A DNA stretch of 64,000 nucleotides, from positions 146,989-210,988 of the forward strand of contig DATMAN010000101.1 of NCBI GenBank assembly GCA_035560005.1. Direction: 5' to 3'. Below are positions 36,902 through 46,345 of this stretch, piece after piece (position 1 is the first letter of the stretch; the number at the start of each line of letters is the position of its first letter). The notes beneath the pieces are model-generated. The model did no database searches. It saw only the letters and a program-made list of their open reading frames with translations, and was not told where the DNA came from. The stretch comes from Burkholderiales bacterium (GTDB lineage: Bacteria > Pseudomonadota > Gammaproteobacteria > Burkholderiales > Eutrophovitaceae). The translations under genes were made by a program, and so were the position numbers.

Positions 36902-37969
36902 TTAAGGCCGCGCGCCGCCAATCGGGGTTTTCATTCGACGGCGGGCTTTCTGGTCGCTGGCCGCCGCTCGCTTTGCAGTGCCGGCGCGGCGCCATGGCTT
37001 CATTTGTCGGTCGGTGGGCACCGCGCCGGTCTGGGGGGTTTCGGACGATATCCCGGTCTCGGCTACCTCGCGCAGCAGCCATTCGACGAATTGATTTGCT
37101 TCCGGGAGGGATTGGGCCTGCGGCGCGATGATTGCGAAGTAACTCCGGTTCGTCGGGAAGGTACGCGCAAAGGGCATGACCAGTTCACCGCGCGCGAACA
37201 GGTCCTGCAGGACAGCCCGGATACCCAAGGCAACCCCCTCACCGGCGACGGCCGCGCGGATGGCGTGGTCGAGGTGGCTGAAATGCAGCGCGCCCGCCGG
37301 GCGCAAGTCGGGTATGCCGGCAGCTTCGAGCCAAGTCGACCAGGCATGCCACGGCAGCCGATGCAGCGGCTCGTCGTAGTGCAGCAGGACATGCCGGGCG
37401 AGATCCTCGGGACGCTTGAGCAGCCGCGCGGGATCCGCCGCGACCCGCGGCGCGCAGACCGGGACCACTTCTCCACCGAACAACTTGACCGCGCCGTCAG
37501 GTACCGCCTCGGGTGCGCAATAACGCACCGCCACGTCGATGGCGTGGCGCTCCAGATCCAGCAGCTCACTGGTGGCGGACAGGCGTACGTCCACATCGGG
37601 CCGCAAAGCCCTGAATCGCGGCAGACGAGGCACCAGCCAGAGCGCGCTGAAGGCGATCGAGGCCGTGACGTTGAGTACGGGAGCGCGCTGCGTTCGGCGC
37701 GCTCGCTCGATCCCTGCGCTGATCTGCGCGAGCGCCGCGCAGACCGATCGATAAAGCGCCTCGCCCGCCTCGGTCAGCGCGAGGCCACGGCTTCTGCGAA
37801 TGAACAGCCGCACTCCGATGCGCTCCTCCAGGGTCTTGATCTGGCGGCTGACCGCCGACTGGGTCAGGAACAGCTCGGAGGCAGCCTCGGTGAAACTCGA
37901 TTTGCGCGCCGCCGCTTCGAATCCGCGCAGCAGATCGAGCGATGGGGAGGACGGGGCTGGTTTACGCAT
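36902..37969 (-). CDS. LysR-family regulator (GcvA-like) with basic C-terminal extension
   Basis: 355 residues, about 50 longer than usual LysR proteins because of a basic C-terminal tail after EVAETGISSE (KARRRMKTPIGGARP at the end). Helix-turn-helix: SSFTEAASELFLTQSAVSRQ and IKTLEERIGVRLF. Effector domain: LLDLERHAIDVAVRYC and AAVAGEGVALGIRAVLQDLF, as in GcvA-type regulators. It is divergent from a DUF2917 gene with 117 bases between starts, which contain AT-rich sequence and an ATTCCA/TGGAAT inverted repeat. Likely regulates itself and that pair. Confidence 0.88.
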   Translation of the reverse strand: MRKPAPSSPSLDLLRGFEAAARKSSFTEAASELFLTQSAVSRQIKTLEERIGVRLFIRRSRGLALTEAGEALYRSVCAALAQISAGIERARRTQRAPVLNVTASIAFSALWLVPRLPRFRALRPDVDVRLSATSELLDLERHAIDVAVRYCAPEAVPDGAVKLFGGEVVPVCAPRVAADPARLLKRPEDLARHVLLHYDEPLHRLPWHAWSTWLEAAGIPDLRPAGALHFSHLDHAIRAAVAGEGVALGIRAVLQDLFARGELVMPFARTFPTNRSYFAIIAPQAQSLPEANQFVEWLLREVAETGISSETPQTGAVPTDRQMKPWRRAGTAKRAAASDQKARRRMKTPIGGARP

Positions 37970-38086
37970 TCCTCTGGCTCATGCAAAGGATTCCAAAATA
38001 TCGTTTGTCGTCACAGCTGACCGGGCGAACAATGGCCGGCGTCATGATTTTATGGAATAGCTTGAACGTCAAGCAGGAGGCCGTTC

Positions 38087-38425
38087 ATGGATATCGCCTT
38101 GATCGATACGAGGCTCTCCCTTCCACGTGAAGGGTTGATTGCGCTGCGCCAGGCACGCGGTGCGCGGATCCTCTGCCTCGCCGGTTGTCTGTGGATCACT
38201 CAGGAAGGCAACTTGAAGGACGAGGTGCTTCGTCCGGGTGAATCCCTGACGGTGCAACGCGACGGGCTCACCCTGATCACCGCCTTGACCCCTTCGAGTG
38301 TGCGGTTGTCGGACCGCAGCGGCAAGCAATGCCCAAGCGCCTGGCCTGCCTGGCTCGGAGCGATGAGCGGGCGTCTGCGTCGCTGGTTTGGCGGGATGGG
38401 CACGCGTAATCCGCGTCCTTGCTAG
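38087..38425 (+). CDS. DUF2917 protein
   Basis: 112 residues behind a strong CAGGAGG site. The core is a small cupin-like barrel: ARILCLAGCLWITQEG then DEVLRPGESLTVQRDGLTLITAL, which is the DUF2917 signature. The tail is Trp/Arg-rich. This family is concentrated in Burkholderiales-like bacteria and often sits beside LysR or GNAT genes, as here. The next gene starts two bases after its stop, so both are probably co-transcribed. Role unknown. Confidence 0.85.
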   Translation: MDIALIDTRLSLPREGLIALRQARGARILCLAGCLWITQEGNLKDEVLRPGESLTVQRDGLTLITALTPSSVRLSDRSGKQCPSAWPAWLGAMSGRLRRWFGGMGTRNPRPC

Positions 38426-38427
38426 CC

Positions 38428-39048
38428 ATGGGCGGCACATACCTCGCAACCGCATCGCGTCTTGTGCGCAGGCCCGACCCTGGCATCGTTTTTCGCGCCG
38501 CAGGCTCGTACGATCGCGCAGCGGTGGCTTCGTTCATCGCGCGGCTCTCGCCGGAATCTCGCTACCACCGCTTCCTGCACGCGCTGCGCACGCTTCCGGA
38601 CGCGCTGTTCGATGGGATGCTGCGGTTCCACCCGGCGCGAGCAGTCACCCTGCTCTGGTTCGATGTCGGGGCTGCGGGCGAACTGGTCGGTATTGCGCAG
38701 TACGCGGCCACCTACGAGCCCGGGCAATGTGAAATCGGGATCGTCGTTGCCGAGGCATGGCAGCGCCGGGGCTTGGGCTCGCTCATGCTGGACGAGCTGG
38801 CCCGAATCGCGCTTCTGGCCGGTTTCCGGTCCGCAACGGCCGAGACGTTGACCGAAAACGTCTCTGCGCTGCAAGTGGCGAGGCGTTGGGGCGCTCAGCT
38901 CGCCCTGGTGCCGGGAAACGCGCAACTTATGGCGATTCGCGCGCCGCTCGACCGGCGTGCGGGCCCGTCGCTCACGGGTACCCCACCCGATGCCCGCGTC
39001 TACTCCCGGAGACCCGGGCCGGGCTCGCCGGCAAGAACTCGTGGATAA
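38428..39048 (+). CDS. GNAT-family N-acetyltransferase
   Basis: 206 residues from ATG 38428. The acetyl-CoA site is visible as IVVAEAWQRRGLGSLMLDEL (QxxGxG), with strands VGIAQYAATYEPGQCEIGI before it and ATAETLTENVSALQVARRWG after it. The N-terminal half has RAAGSYDRAAVASFIARLSP. The C-terminal 30 residues are basic and probably disordered. Two bases downstream of the DUF2917 gene. Substrate unknown. Confidence 0.82.
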   Translation: MGGTYLATASRLVRRPDPGIVFRAAGSYDRAAVASFIARLSPESRYHRFLHALRTLPDALFDGMLRFHPARAVTLLWFDVGAAGELVGIAQYAATYEPGQCEIGIVVAEAWQRRGLGSLMLDELARIALLAGFRSATAETLTENVSALQVARRWGAQLALVPGNAQLMAIRAPLDRRAGPSLTGTPPDARVYSRRPGPGSPARTRG

Positions 39049-39346
39049 ACGAAATCGTCGATATCGATGAGGGCCCTTTCGTCGAGCACGCGCGCAGGGC
39101 GCACGACGCCGCAGGGTTTGGAGGCATCGCTGTGCGGATCGTTTCCGATCAAGCGAGGCTATCGCGTCCCATCGTGCCGCCGGGGGCAGGCGCGCATGGC
39201 CGTACCACAACGGTGCTCGCCTGCGCAGCGCCCGCAGGCCGCCGGCGGGCGCGTTTCTTCGAAGCCCGCGTGCGGCGCGAAAGCACCGTCGACAACTGGC
39301 CAAGACTGAAGCCGCCGAGCGGGAAACGGTCGCGCGAACGGACCCG
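39049..39346. other. Gene-free spacer
   Basis: Between the GNAT gene and the convergent SGNH lipoprotein gene. Both strands give only compositionally biased Arg/Ala-rich translations with no ribosome site; I see no gene, tRNA or strong hairpin. Confidence 0.4.
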
Positions 39347-39982
39347 TCAGACCGCGCCGGCCTCGCGCAGCAGATCCGCGATGGCTTCGGCGACGCGGCG
39401 ATAGCCCTCGGCGTTGGGATGAATGGGATCGGATTTCAGCCGATTGTCCTTCAGCACGTCGTTGAGCACTTCGTCTTCCAGAGGCAGTGCGAAGTCATCC
39501 GCGATGCGCCGGTAGAAGGACGCCGTTCCTCCGAACAGCGCGGGCTCGGGAACCGCGATCATGACGACCGCAATTCCGCGGCGCCGGGCGATTTCCACCA
39601 TCTTGCGCAGATTCGACTCGATGGTGGCCGCGCCGACCTTGCGCAACATGTCGTTGCCGCCCAGGCACAGCAGGAGGATTCTGGGCTGATGCTCTTCGAG
39701 CACGGCGTCGAGCCGCGCGAGCCCGCCCGTGGTCGTTTCCCCGGGCACGCCCGAGGCCACGACTGTGCGCCCGATCACCCGGGCGAGAACCTCCGGGTAG
39801 CTTTCCTGCGGCGCTGCTCCGGTGCCGTAAGTCAGGCTGTCGCCGAAGGCTAGAACCTTGTCCTCCGGTCCCAGCCGTGGCAGCGGCGGAACTTCGCGCC
39901 CACAGGCGGCCAGAACGCTCAATGAGACGACAAGCGCGAGGCTGCCCACGCGATGTCGAACGCGGCGCATGTTTCGATTCAT
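39347..39982 (-). CDS. SGNH-family esterase lipoprotein (TesA-like)
   Basis: 211 residues. Signal peptide with lipobox LAA before C27. SGNH hydrolase blocks: block I LAFGDSLTYGTG (nucleophile S49), block III LLCLGGNDMLRKVG and block V SDPIHPNAEGYRR with the catalytic Asp and His. TesA-like arylesterases/thioesterases are usually soluble periplasmic enzymes; here a lipid anchor is added. ATG 39970 and TTG 40009 are alternative starts. Substrate unknown, probably a short acyl ester. Confidence 0.88.
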   Translation of the reverse strand: MNRNMRRVRHRVGSLALVVSLSVLAACGREVPPLPRLGPEDKVLAFGDSLTYGTGAAPQESYPEVLARVIGRTVVASGVPGETTTGGLARLDAVLEEHQPRILLLCLGGNDMLRKVGAATIESNLRKMVEIARRRGIAVVMIAVPEPALFGGTASFYRRIADDFALPLEDEVLNDVLKDNRLKSDPIHPNAEGYRRVAEAIADLLREAGAV

Positions 39983-40066
39983 CCCCGAAAGCAACGGGCC
40001 GACCCGCAAGACGACAATGCAGCAGGAGAATCCCGGAGCGACATTTCCCGAACGAGGTCCCCTGCT

Positions 40067-41419
40067 TCACTCGCCGGCGACGGTCATCCTTTCAAGCAAG
40101 ATCGAGCCGCAGCAGCGTGATCCCCGCACCAGCACGTCGGTGCCGATGGCGACGATGTGCCGGAACATCTCTTCCAGATTTCCGGCGACGGTTACTTCCT
40201 GGACCGGATAGGCGATCTCGCCGTTCTCGACCCAGTAGCCGGCGGCGCCACGCGAATAGTCTCCCGTGACCAAGTTGACGCCCTGCCCCAGGAGATCGGT
40301 GACCAGCAGCCCGCGCCCCATTTTCCTGAGCAGCGCCGGGAAATCCTCGCCGGTGGACTCCATGATGAGGTTGTGATTGCCGCCGGCGTTGCCAGTGGAT
40401 TTCATACCCAGCTTGCGCGCCGAATAGGTGCCGAGAAAGTAACCCTGGACCGAGCCACCGCTGACCACTGCGCGCAAGCGCGTGGCCACGCCCTCGTCGT
40501 CGAAAGGACTGCTCGCCAGACCGCGCGGCACCGTGGGATCGTCGATGATGCGCACGAACCGCGGAAACACCTGCTTGCCCAGGCTGTCGAGCAGGAACGA
40601 CTGCTTGCGGTACAGATTGCCGCCGCTTACCGCCGCCACGAAATGCCCGAGCAGGCTGGAGGCCACCGTTGCCTCGAACAACACCGGCACCTGGACCGTG
40701 CCGATCTTGCGCGCGCCCAGACGGCGCGCCGCGCGGCTGCCCGCCTTGGCGCCCACCTGTGCCACGGGCTCCAAGTCGCAGGCCGCGCGAGCCACCGAAT
40801 ACCAGTCGTCGCGCTGCATGTTGTCGTCCTTGCCGGCGATGACCGCGCAACTCAGCGTATGACGGGAACTCGGATATCCGGCCAGGAAGCCGTGGGTATT
40901 TCCGTACGCGAAGTGCGATTGCTGCGCCGATACCGTGGCGCCTTCGGAATTGCTCACGCGGGGGTCGGCGTCGAAGGCCGCCTGCTCGCAGCGGCGGGCC
41001 AGATCGATCGCTTCCTCGACTTCGATCGGCCACGGGTGAAACAGGTCGAGATCGGGGAACTCGGTGGCCAGCAGCTCAGGGTCCGCGAGTCCGGCGAACT
41101 CGTCCGATGCCGTGAGCCGTGCGATCGACAGAGCGGCCTGCACCGCGGTGCGAACCGCCGCGCCGCTCAGATCGGAGGTACTGGCGTGCCCGCGCTGCTT
41201 TCCCACGTAAACGGTGACGCCAAGCCCCTTGTCGCGGTTGTATTCGATCGTCTCCACCTCAGAGCGGCGCACCGTCACGTTCTGCCCGGTTGCCTCGCTG
41301 GCCTCTGCCTCGGCAGCCGTCGCGCCGCGAGCAACGGCGTGCGCCAGCGCATCGCGCACGATCTCCTTCAGTGCGTCGAGGGAGTAAGCAAAGCTGTCAC
41401 TTGCCGCTCGTCGTTCCAT
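40067..41419 (-). CDS. pmbA: PmbA/TldE metalloprotease subunit
   Basis: 450 residues, the same length as E. coli PmbA. Family features are DKGLGVTVYVGKQRGHAST, the central FLAGYPSSRHTLSCAVIAG and the C-terminal GGNHNLIMESTGEDFPALLRKM region, then GSRCCGSILLERMTVAGE. PmbA (TldE) forms a heterodimer with TldD that degrades unfolded or modified peptides such as microcin and CcdA; tldD is not in this window. It is divergent from darP with a 95-base gap, a conserved proteobacterial arrangement. Confidence 0.95.
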   Translation of the reverse strand: MERRAASDSFAYSLDALKEIVRDALAHAVARGATAAEAEASEATGQNVTVRRSEVETIEYNRDKGLGVTVYVGKQRGHASTSDLSGAAVRTAVQAALSIARLTASDEFAGLADPELLATEFPDLDLFHPWPIEVEEAIDLARRCEQAAFDADPRVSNSEGATVSAQQSHFAYGNTHGFLAGYPSSRHTLSCAVIAGKDDNMQRDDWYSVARAACDLEPVAQVGAKAGSRAARRLGARKIGTVQVPVLFEATVASSLLGHFVAAVSGGNLYRKQSFLLDSLGKQVFPRFVRIIDDPTVPRGLASSPFDDEGVATRLRAVVSGGSVQGYFLGTYSARKLGMKSTGNAGGNHNLIMESTGEDFPALLRKMGRGLLVTDLLGQGVNLVTGDYSRGAAGYWVENGEIAYPVQEVTVAGNLEEMFRHIVAIGTDVLVRGSRCCGSILLERMTVAGE

Positions 41420-41514
41420 GGGCTCCTGCGGACCCTGAAAATCCAAGGCGGCATGGACTCGATCCACGCCGCCTCGGTTCGGTATCATACCACCCGGCTT
41501 CTCGCTCTCCGGAC

Positions 41515-42006
41515 ATGGACCCGCTCGCCGAAATCAGCAAGACGCAGCGCAAGCGCGAAATGCACGCGCTCCAAGCGCTCGGAGAGGAACTGGTTGCGCT
41601 GTCCGCCGGGCGCCTTGCCCGCATCGCGCTGCCCGAAAGGCTGCGCGATGCAATCGTCGAAGCCAGACGCATGTCGAAATGGGGTGCGCGCAGGCGCCAA
41701 CTGCAGTACATCGGGCGCCTGATGCGCGAAGTGGACGCAGGCGCGATCCGCGCCCAGCTCGGGGCGTGGAAAGACGCGGCCGCGCGCGACACCGCCGTGC
41801 TGCACCGGGCCGAGTACTGGCGCGACCGGCTGCTGCAGGAGACTTGCGCGCTGGCCGAACTGCTCGAGCGCCATCCCGATGCCGATGCACAGCGCGTGCA
41901 CACCCTGGTGCGCAACGCCCGGCAGGAAGCGACGTTGCTGAAGCCGCCAAAAAGCGCGCGCGCGCTGTTTCGGTTGCTGCACGAGCTTTTCTCCAAGGCG
42001 GATTGA
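41515..42006 (+). CDS. darP: Ribosome-associated protein DarP/YjgA (DUF615)
   Basis: 163 residues, all helical and charged: KTQRKREMHALQALGEELVA at the N-terminus and LIRTARQEAT-like VRNARQEATLLKPPKSARAL near the end, the DUF615 signature. In E. coli the protein joins late 50S ribosome assembly. Its divergent position next to pmbA is the usual one in proteobacteria. Start from ATG 41515, as the longer frame upstream reads through pmbA promoter sequence. Confidence 0.93.
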   Translation: MDPLAEISKTQRKREMHALQALGEELVALSAGRLARIALPERLRDAIVEARRMSKWGARRRQLQYIGRLMREVDAGAIRAQLGAWKDAAARDTAVLHRAEYWRDRLLQETCALAELLERHPDADAQRVHTLVRNARQEATLLKPPKSARALFRLLHELFSKAD

Positions 42007-42042
42007 CCGCCTGCCGTTGTCCGTACCACGACCCATCCAGAA

Positions 42043-42645
42043 ATGGCTCACACCGAAGACTTGATCATCGGCCTGGTCTCCATCAGCGACCGGGCATCGA
42101 AAGGTGTCTACAAGGACGAAGGATTGCCGGCGCTGCAGGAATGGCTGAGCGACGCCGTGATCAATCCGATCAGGTTCGTTTCGCGGCTCATTCCCGACGA
42201 GCAGCCGGTGATCGAGGCGACCCTGAAGGAGCTTGCGGACCGGGAAGGCTCGCATCTGATCCTGACCACCGGCGGGACCGGCCCGGCGCCGCGCGACGTC
42301 ACGCCGGAGGCCACCTTGAACGTGGCGCACAAGGTCATGCCGGGCTTCGGCGAGCAGATGCGCCAGATCAGTCTGCACTTCGTGCCCACTGCCATCCTGT
42401 CGCGCCAGGTGGCGGTCATTCGCGGCGGCTGCCTGATCATCAACCTCCCCGGGCAGCCCAAGTCCATCCGGGAGACGCTCGAAGGGTTGAAAGACCCCGA
42501 GGGCAGACAGATCGTGCACGGGATTTTCGCAGCGGTGCCGTATTGTCTCGACCTGATCGGCGGACCGTACGTCGAGACCCGCGAGCACATCTGCAGGGCG
42601 TTCCGGCCAAAATCGGCCATTCGTCCCAAACCGGCCCCCGCCTGA
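42043..42645 (+). CDS. mog: Molybdopterin adenylyltransferase Mog
   Basis: 200 residues, matching E. coli Mog in length. MoCF-fold signatures: IIGLVSISDRASKGVYKDEG at the start, LTTGGTGPAPRDVTPEAT with the conserved GGTG loop, and LIINLPGQPKSIRETL. The enzyme adenylylates molybdopterin before molybdenum insertion. It is 36 bases after darP and probably in the same transcript. A cell needing Mog has at least one molybdoenzyme, none of which is in the window. Confidence 0.95.
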   Translation: MAHTEDLIIGLVSISDRASKGVYKDEGLPALQEWLSDAVINPIRFVSRLIPDEQPVIEATLKELADREGSHLILTTGGTGPAPRDVTPEATLNVAHKVMPGFGEQMRQISLHFVPTAILSRQVAVIRGGCLIINLPGQPKSIRETLEGLKDPEGRQIVHGIFAAVPYCLDLIGGPYVETREHICRAFRPKSAIRPKPAPA

Positions 42646-42709
42646 GGCAAGGCGCGACCTTCTTGACGATCGGGCGCCGAGCCGAGACGATCGCAGCCAG
42701 AGCCAGAAG

Positions 42710-43387
42710 ATGCAGCCCGCCACCACCCAGTCCTTGCTTCCCGCCGTCGAGATCGAAACCCGGTCGCGGCCCAGCCATGCGGTGATCTGGCTGCACGGCC
42801 TGGGCGCGGACGGCAACGACTTTGTCCCGGTCGTCGATGCCCTGCCGCTACCCCGCATCGGCATCCGCTTCGTATTCCCGCACGCGCCCATGATGCCGGT
42901 GACGATCAACGGCGGGTTCGTGATGCGCGCTTGGTACGATGTTCTCGACGCCGATTTCAGCCAGCAGGACGAACGCGGTATCCGAGCTTCCCAGCGGGCG
43001 GTGGAGGCGCTGATCGCGCGCGAGACCGAGCGCGGCATACCTGCCTCGCGCATCGTTCTGGCCGGGTTCTCGCAGGGCGGGGTGATGACCTTGCACGTAG
43101 GTTTGCGCTACCCGAAGAAGCTCGCGGGCTTGATGGCGCTGTCCGCGTATCTGCCCCTGGCCAATACCGTGGAGAAAGAGCGCAGCGCCGCCAACCGTCC
43201 GGCGCCGATCTTCATGGCGCACGGCAACCGCGATCCCATCATTCCCATCGAGGCCGGCTGGTCGGCCCGTGACCAGCTTCTCGGGCTCGGTTATGCCGTG
43301 CAGTGGCATGAGTACGACATGCCGCATTGCGTCTGTCCCGAGGAGATCCAGGACATCGGCCGGTGGCTGCAGAAGGTGCTGCTTTAG
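42710..43387 (+). CDS. Carboxylesterase/phospholipase, alpha/beta-hydrolase of the EstB type
   Basis: 225 residues. The catalytic triad is clear: Ser in LAGFSQGGVMTLH, Asp in AHGNRDPIIP and His in YDMPHCVCPEE. AVIWLHGLGADGNDF is the oxyanion segment. This matches the small phospholipase/carboxylesterase family (human acyl-protein thioesterase and Pseudomonas EstB). It is probably cytoplasmic, with no signal peptide. Downstream of mog by 64 bases; convergent with the next gene. Confidence 0.92.
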   Translation: MQPATTQSLLPAVEIETRSRPSHAVIWLHGLGADGNDFVPVVDALPLPRIGIRFVFPHAPMMPVTINGGFVMRAWYDVLDADFSQQDERGIRASQRAVEALIARETERGIPASRIVLAGFSQGGVMTLHVGLRYPKKLAGLMALSAYLPLANTVEKERSAANRPAPIFMAHGNRDPIIPIEAGWSARDQLLGLGYAVQWHEYDMPHCVCPEEIQDIGRWLQKVLL

Positions 43388-43397
43388 GGCACGGCGC

Positions 43398-44924
43398 TTA
43401 CCCGTGCTGGGCGATTCGAAAGTGGGCGATCTCGTAATCGCCGCCGCTTTCCGTCAGCAGCTGCGGTTCGAGCAGATACTCGCGATCGTAGATCTGCATG
43501 GCATAGGTCGCCTGCGCGGAGAACGTCCCCGCCGGCAGCAACAGCGTGACTTCGCCGTGGCTCACGCTGTCGCCAACGTGGGATGGCAGCAGCACGGCCG
43601 CAACGGCCGGCACGGACTCGGCCGGCCGCAGCAGGGCCACGACCCGCGCCCCGCGCCCGATCAACTGCACCCCGACGTAGCGCTGGCCATCGTCGCGCGC
43701 GACCAGCCGGCGCACGACGCCCACCGCCCAGATGCGACTGTCGACCGCACGCGCACCGAGCAACGCGCCCACGCGCACCCAGTGGGCCGCGCCGCGCGGC
43801 AACAGGGCACCGTAGCCGCTTTCGCTCTCGTTCTCCACCGTCCAGGTCTCGCTGCTGTCGTCGAGCGCGAGGTCGACCGCCGATTCCGCTGATAGCTTGT
43901 TCAAGAGCTGTTCGTAGCCGCTCGCCACCAGGATCTTCGACACCGCGCGCTTGCGTTCCTCGGTGCGTCCGGGCCGCCGCGCCCACCAGTAGCGGGTCAG
44001 GTGCTCCAGTACCTCGATCACCTCGCCCACCCGGTTCACGTCCTGCAGGGACAGCTCCGCGGGAATCGCTTCTTCGGAGGCGATCGAAGCCGACAGCGCT
44101 TCGAGAACGGCCACCGCCTCGCCCGGACCGAAGAAGCGCATGCCCAGCCGGACCCGCATGCCGGGCACGAATCTCGAAGGCGGCGCCCCGCTCTCCAGAT
44201 CGATGAAAAAATGGCAGCCGCGCGACGGGTAACGCTGGAGTTCGAAACGGCCGGAGTACTGCGCGACGATCCGCTCCGCGATATCGAGCGCCTTCGGCGA
44301 CAGACTGTCGGCCGCCGACATCGCCAGCATCAGCGGCTTGAGAAATTCGCGCTGCAGCGTGGTCTCCACGCCTTCATAGGGCTGGACCCGGGTGGCGGCA
44401 ATGCCCCGGTCCTCGGCGCAGGCCCACAATCGGGTCAGCGTGAACCACAGTTCTTTGTCGACCGGCGCGTAACGCAGCAGCTGCCATTTCAGGCGCAAGC
44501 CGGTTGCTCTCAAGGCCCGTGCAAGCAGCGTCGGGACCTTGTCGCGAACCTGCGTCCATCCGGGGCAGTAGGTCTGGAAGTCGCGGATGACGTCGAGATA
44601 GGCGGTCCAGAGCCGCTGCAGGTAATCCGTCGCCGAAGCCCACGCCTGTTCGTCGCCGGATGACTGTGAGCGATCGGCGCCGGCGAGAAATTCGCCTTGC
44701 AGTCGATTGAGCCAGTCGCGCCCGCTGCGGTCGAGCAGATCGACGATCTCGATCCGGCGCGCCAGCGCCAGTTCCGGCGAGGCGCTCGACAGGGCCTCGA
44801 GCCACGCGCCCAGACCGGCAAGCGCCTGATGCGGATCCTCCGGCAGCGCCGAAACGAGATCGAGCGCCGCATGCTGGTCGGCCAGGGGATGCGCCGCGCT
44901 CGTTGCCGGGGTACCGTCGGCCAT
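43398..44924 (-). CDS. Uncharacterised 508-residue protein with C-terminal PilZ-like barrel region
   Basis: Start at 44924 behind GAGAGG. The N-terminal 370 residues look helical, with many W/L/E/R positions and no membrane segment (TYCPGWTQVRDKVPTLLARAL, LKWQLLRYAPVDKELWFTL). The last 120 residues read as beta strands: GRGARVVALLRPA, WAVGVVRRLVARDDGQRYVGVQLI, which resembles the V-x-G-x-x-R...VG-V-x-hydrophobic pattern of PilZ-like barrels. I do not recognise the family. The start lies just before the UMF1 transporter stop (44987), so transcription may be shared. The long open frame upstream is not coding. Confidence 0.65.
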   Translation of the reverse strand: MADGTPATSAAHPLADQHAALDLVSALPEDPHQALAGLGAWLEALSSASPELALARRIEIVDLLDRSGRDWLNRLQGEFLAGADRSQSSGDEQAWASATDYLQRLWTAYLDVIRDFQTYCPGWTQVRDKVPTLLARALRATGLRLKWQLLRYAPVDKELWFTLTRLWACAEDRGIAATRVQPYEGVETTLQREFLKPLMLAMSAADSLSPKALDIAERIVAQYSGRFELQRYPSRGCHFFIDLESGAPPSRFVPGMRVRLGMRFFGPGEAVAVLEALSASIASEEAIPAELSLQDVNRVGEVIEVLEHLTRYWWARRPGRTEERKRAVSKILVASGYEQLLNKLSAESAVDLALDDSSETWTVENESESGYGALLPRGAAHWVRVGALLGARAVDSRIWAVGVVRRLVARDDGQRYVGVQLIGRGARVVALLRPAESVPAVAAVLLPSHVGDSVSHGEVTLLLPAGTFSAQATYAMQIYDREYLLEPQLLTESGGDYEIAHFRIAQHG

Positions 44925-44986
44925 CGTCGGTCCTCTCGCTAGCCCTCGTCGGTCGATTATATCCGCCGCGTGGTGGCGCGCCGCTG

Positions 44987-46300
44987 TCAGTCGGCGGCGA
45001 ACGCCTCGCGCTGCGCGCGCCGCGCGGCGCGCCGGCCGCGTCGCACGTCGATGCCGGCGAGAACCAGCAAACCTGCAATGAAAAACACGCCAACCGTGAG
45101 GAGCGCGCGGCGATGATCGCCGCCGCTCAGCCAGGAGACCACGCCGTAGGTCAGCGGCCCGAAGATCGAGGACAGCTTGACCGCGAGTCCCCACAGGCCG
45201 AAGAACTCCGCGCGGCGCTGGGCCGGGGAGAGATAGCCGATCAGAGCCCGCCCCGCGGACTGGCTGGCACCAAGGCACAGGCCGGCGAGGTTGGCCGCTA
45301 TCCAGAACAGCCCGCGAGTCTGTGCCGCCCAGGCCACGGCGATCGTGATCAGCCATCCGAGCAGGGTCAGCGCGATCGTCGCCTTGTGTCCGAGCTTGTC
45401 CTGGAACTGCCCGAAGGCGAGTGCGCCCGCCATCGCGGTGACGTTCACCAGCAGGACCAGCAAGATGGTTTCCCGGCTGCCGAAGCCCATCGCTTCCTGC
45501 GCGTAAATCGCCGCGAGCGCGATCACCGATTGCACGCCCGCCTGGTAGAACAGGATGCACACCAGGAAGCGCATCAGGTCCTGATAGCGGCGCGCGTGCT
45601 GGACCGTATCCCAGGTGCGCGCGAATGCGTTGGCGCGTTCGGCGCCTGCCTGCGGCACGGCGCGCTCGCGCAGTAGCACGAAGGTGGGCAGCGACGCCAG
45701 CAGGAACACTGCGGAGGTAATCAGCATCGTGACCGGCACGAACTGCGCGGCGCCCTGACCGGCCGCCTGCGCCCAGGTCACATAGGCCAGGCAGGCGGCG
45801 AGCGTGAGCAACCCGCCGAAATAGCCCAGCCCCCAGCCCCAGCCGGAGACCTTGCCCAGCGCGCGGCCCTTCGCGATTTCGGGAAGAAAAGCCGCGATCA
45901 GGTTTTCCCCGGAACCGTAGAAGAAGTTCGAGACGACCAGCAGCGCGATGCCGAGCGTCAGGTCGCCGGGACCTACCAGCGCCAGGCCCGCCGTGGCGAG
46001 AACGCAGCCTGCGGTGCTGAGGGCGAGCAGCGGCTTTTTCGCCGCGTGCACGTCGGCATACGCGCCGAGAACCGGCGCCGTGAGGACGATCAGCGCGTAG
46101 GAAAAAGACAGGGCCACGGTCCACGCGAAAGTCCCCCACACCGCGCCCTGCGCCACGACGGCAACGAAATACGCGTTGAATACTGCGGTGATGACCACCG
46201 TGGTGTAGCCCGAATTCGCGAAGTCGAACATCGCCCAGGCCCAGACCTCGCGCGGGCGCACGTCTTCGTGCAGCGACTGCCGCTTCGTTCGGATCTCCAT
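44987..46300 (-). CDS. MFS transporter, UMF1/Atg22-like family
   Basis: 437 residues, about twelve membrane segments. The family start is FANSGYTTVVITAVFNAYFV, preceded by VWAWAMFDF, and APVLGAYADVHAAKKPLLAL gives the helix 2-3 loop. UMF1 proteins are related to vacuolar amino-acid effluxers; in bacteria the substrate is unknown. It ends in a basic RRGRRAARRAQREAFAAD tail. Follows the CoA-transferase gene by 45 bases on the same strand. Confidence 0.88.
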   Translation of the reverse strand: MEIRTKRQSLHEDVRPREVWAWAMFDFANSGYTTVVITAVFNAYFVAVVAQGAVWGTFAWTVALSFSYALIVLTAPVLGAYADVHAAKKPLLALSTAGCVLATAGLALVGPGDLTLGIALLVVSNFFYGSGENLIAAFLPEIAKGRALGKVSGWGWGLGYFGGLLTLAACLAYVTWAQAAGQGAAQFVPVTMLITSAVFLLASLPTFVLLRERAVPQAGAERANAFARTWDTVQHARRYQDLMRFLVCILFYQAGVQSVIALAAIYAQEAMGFGSRETILLVLLVNVTAMAGALAFGQFQDKLGHKATIALTLLGWLITIAVAWAAQTRGLFWIAANLAGLCLGASQSAGRALIGYLSPAQRRAEFFGLWGLAVKLSSIFGPLTYGVVSWLSGGDHRRALLTVGVFFIAGLLVLAGIDVRRGRRAARRAQREAFAAD

Positions 46301-46345
46301 CGTCGGATCGCGCAGCGGACCGGTTGAACTGCCGGCTTCCCGGTC

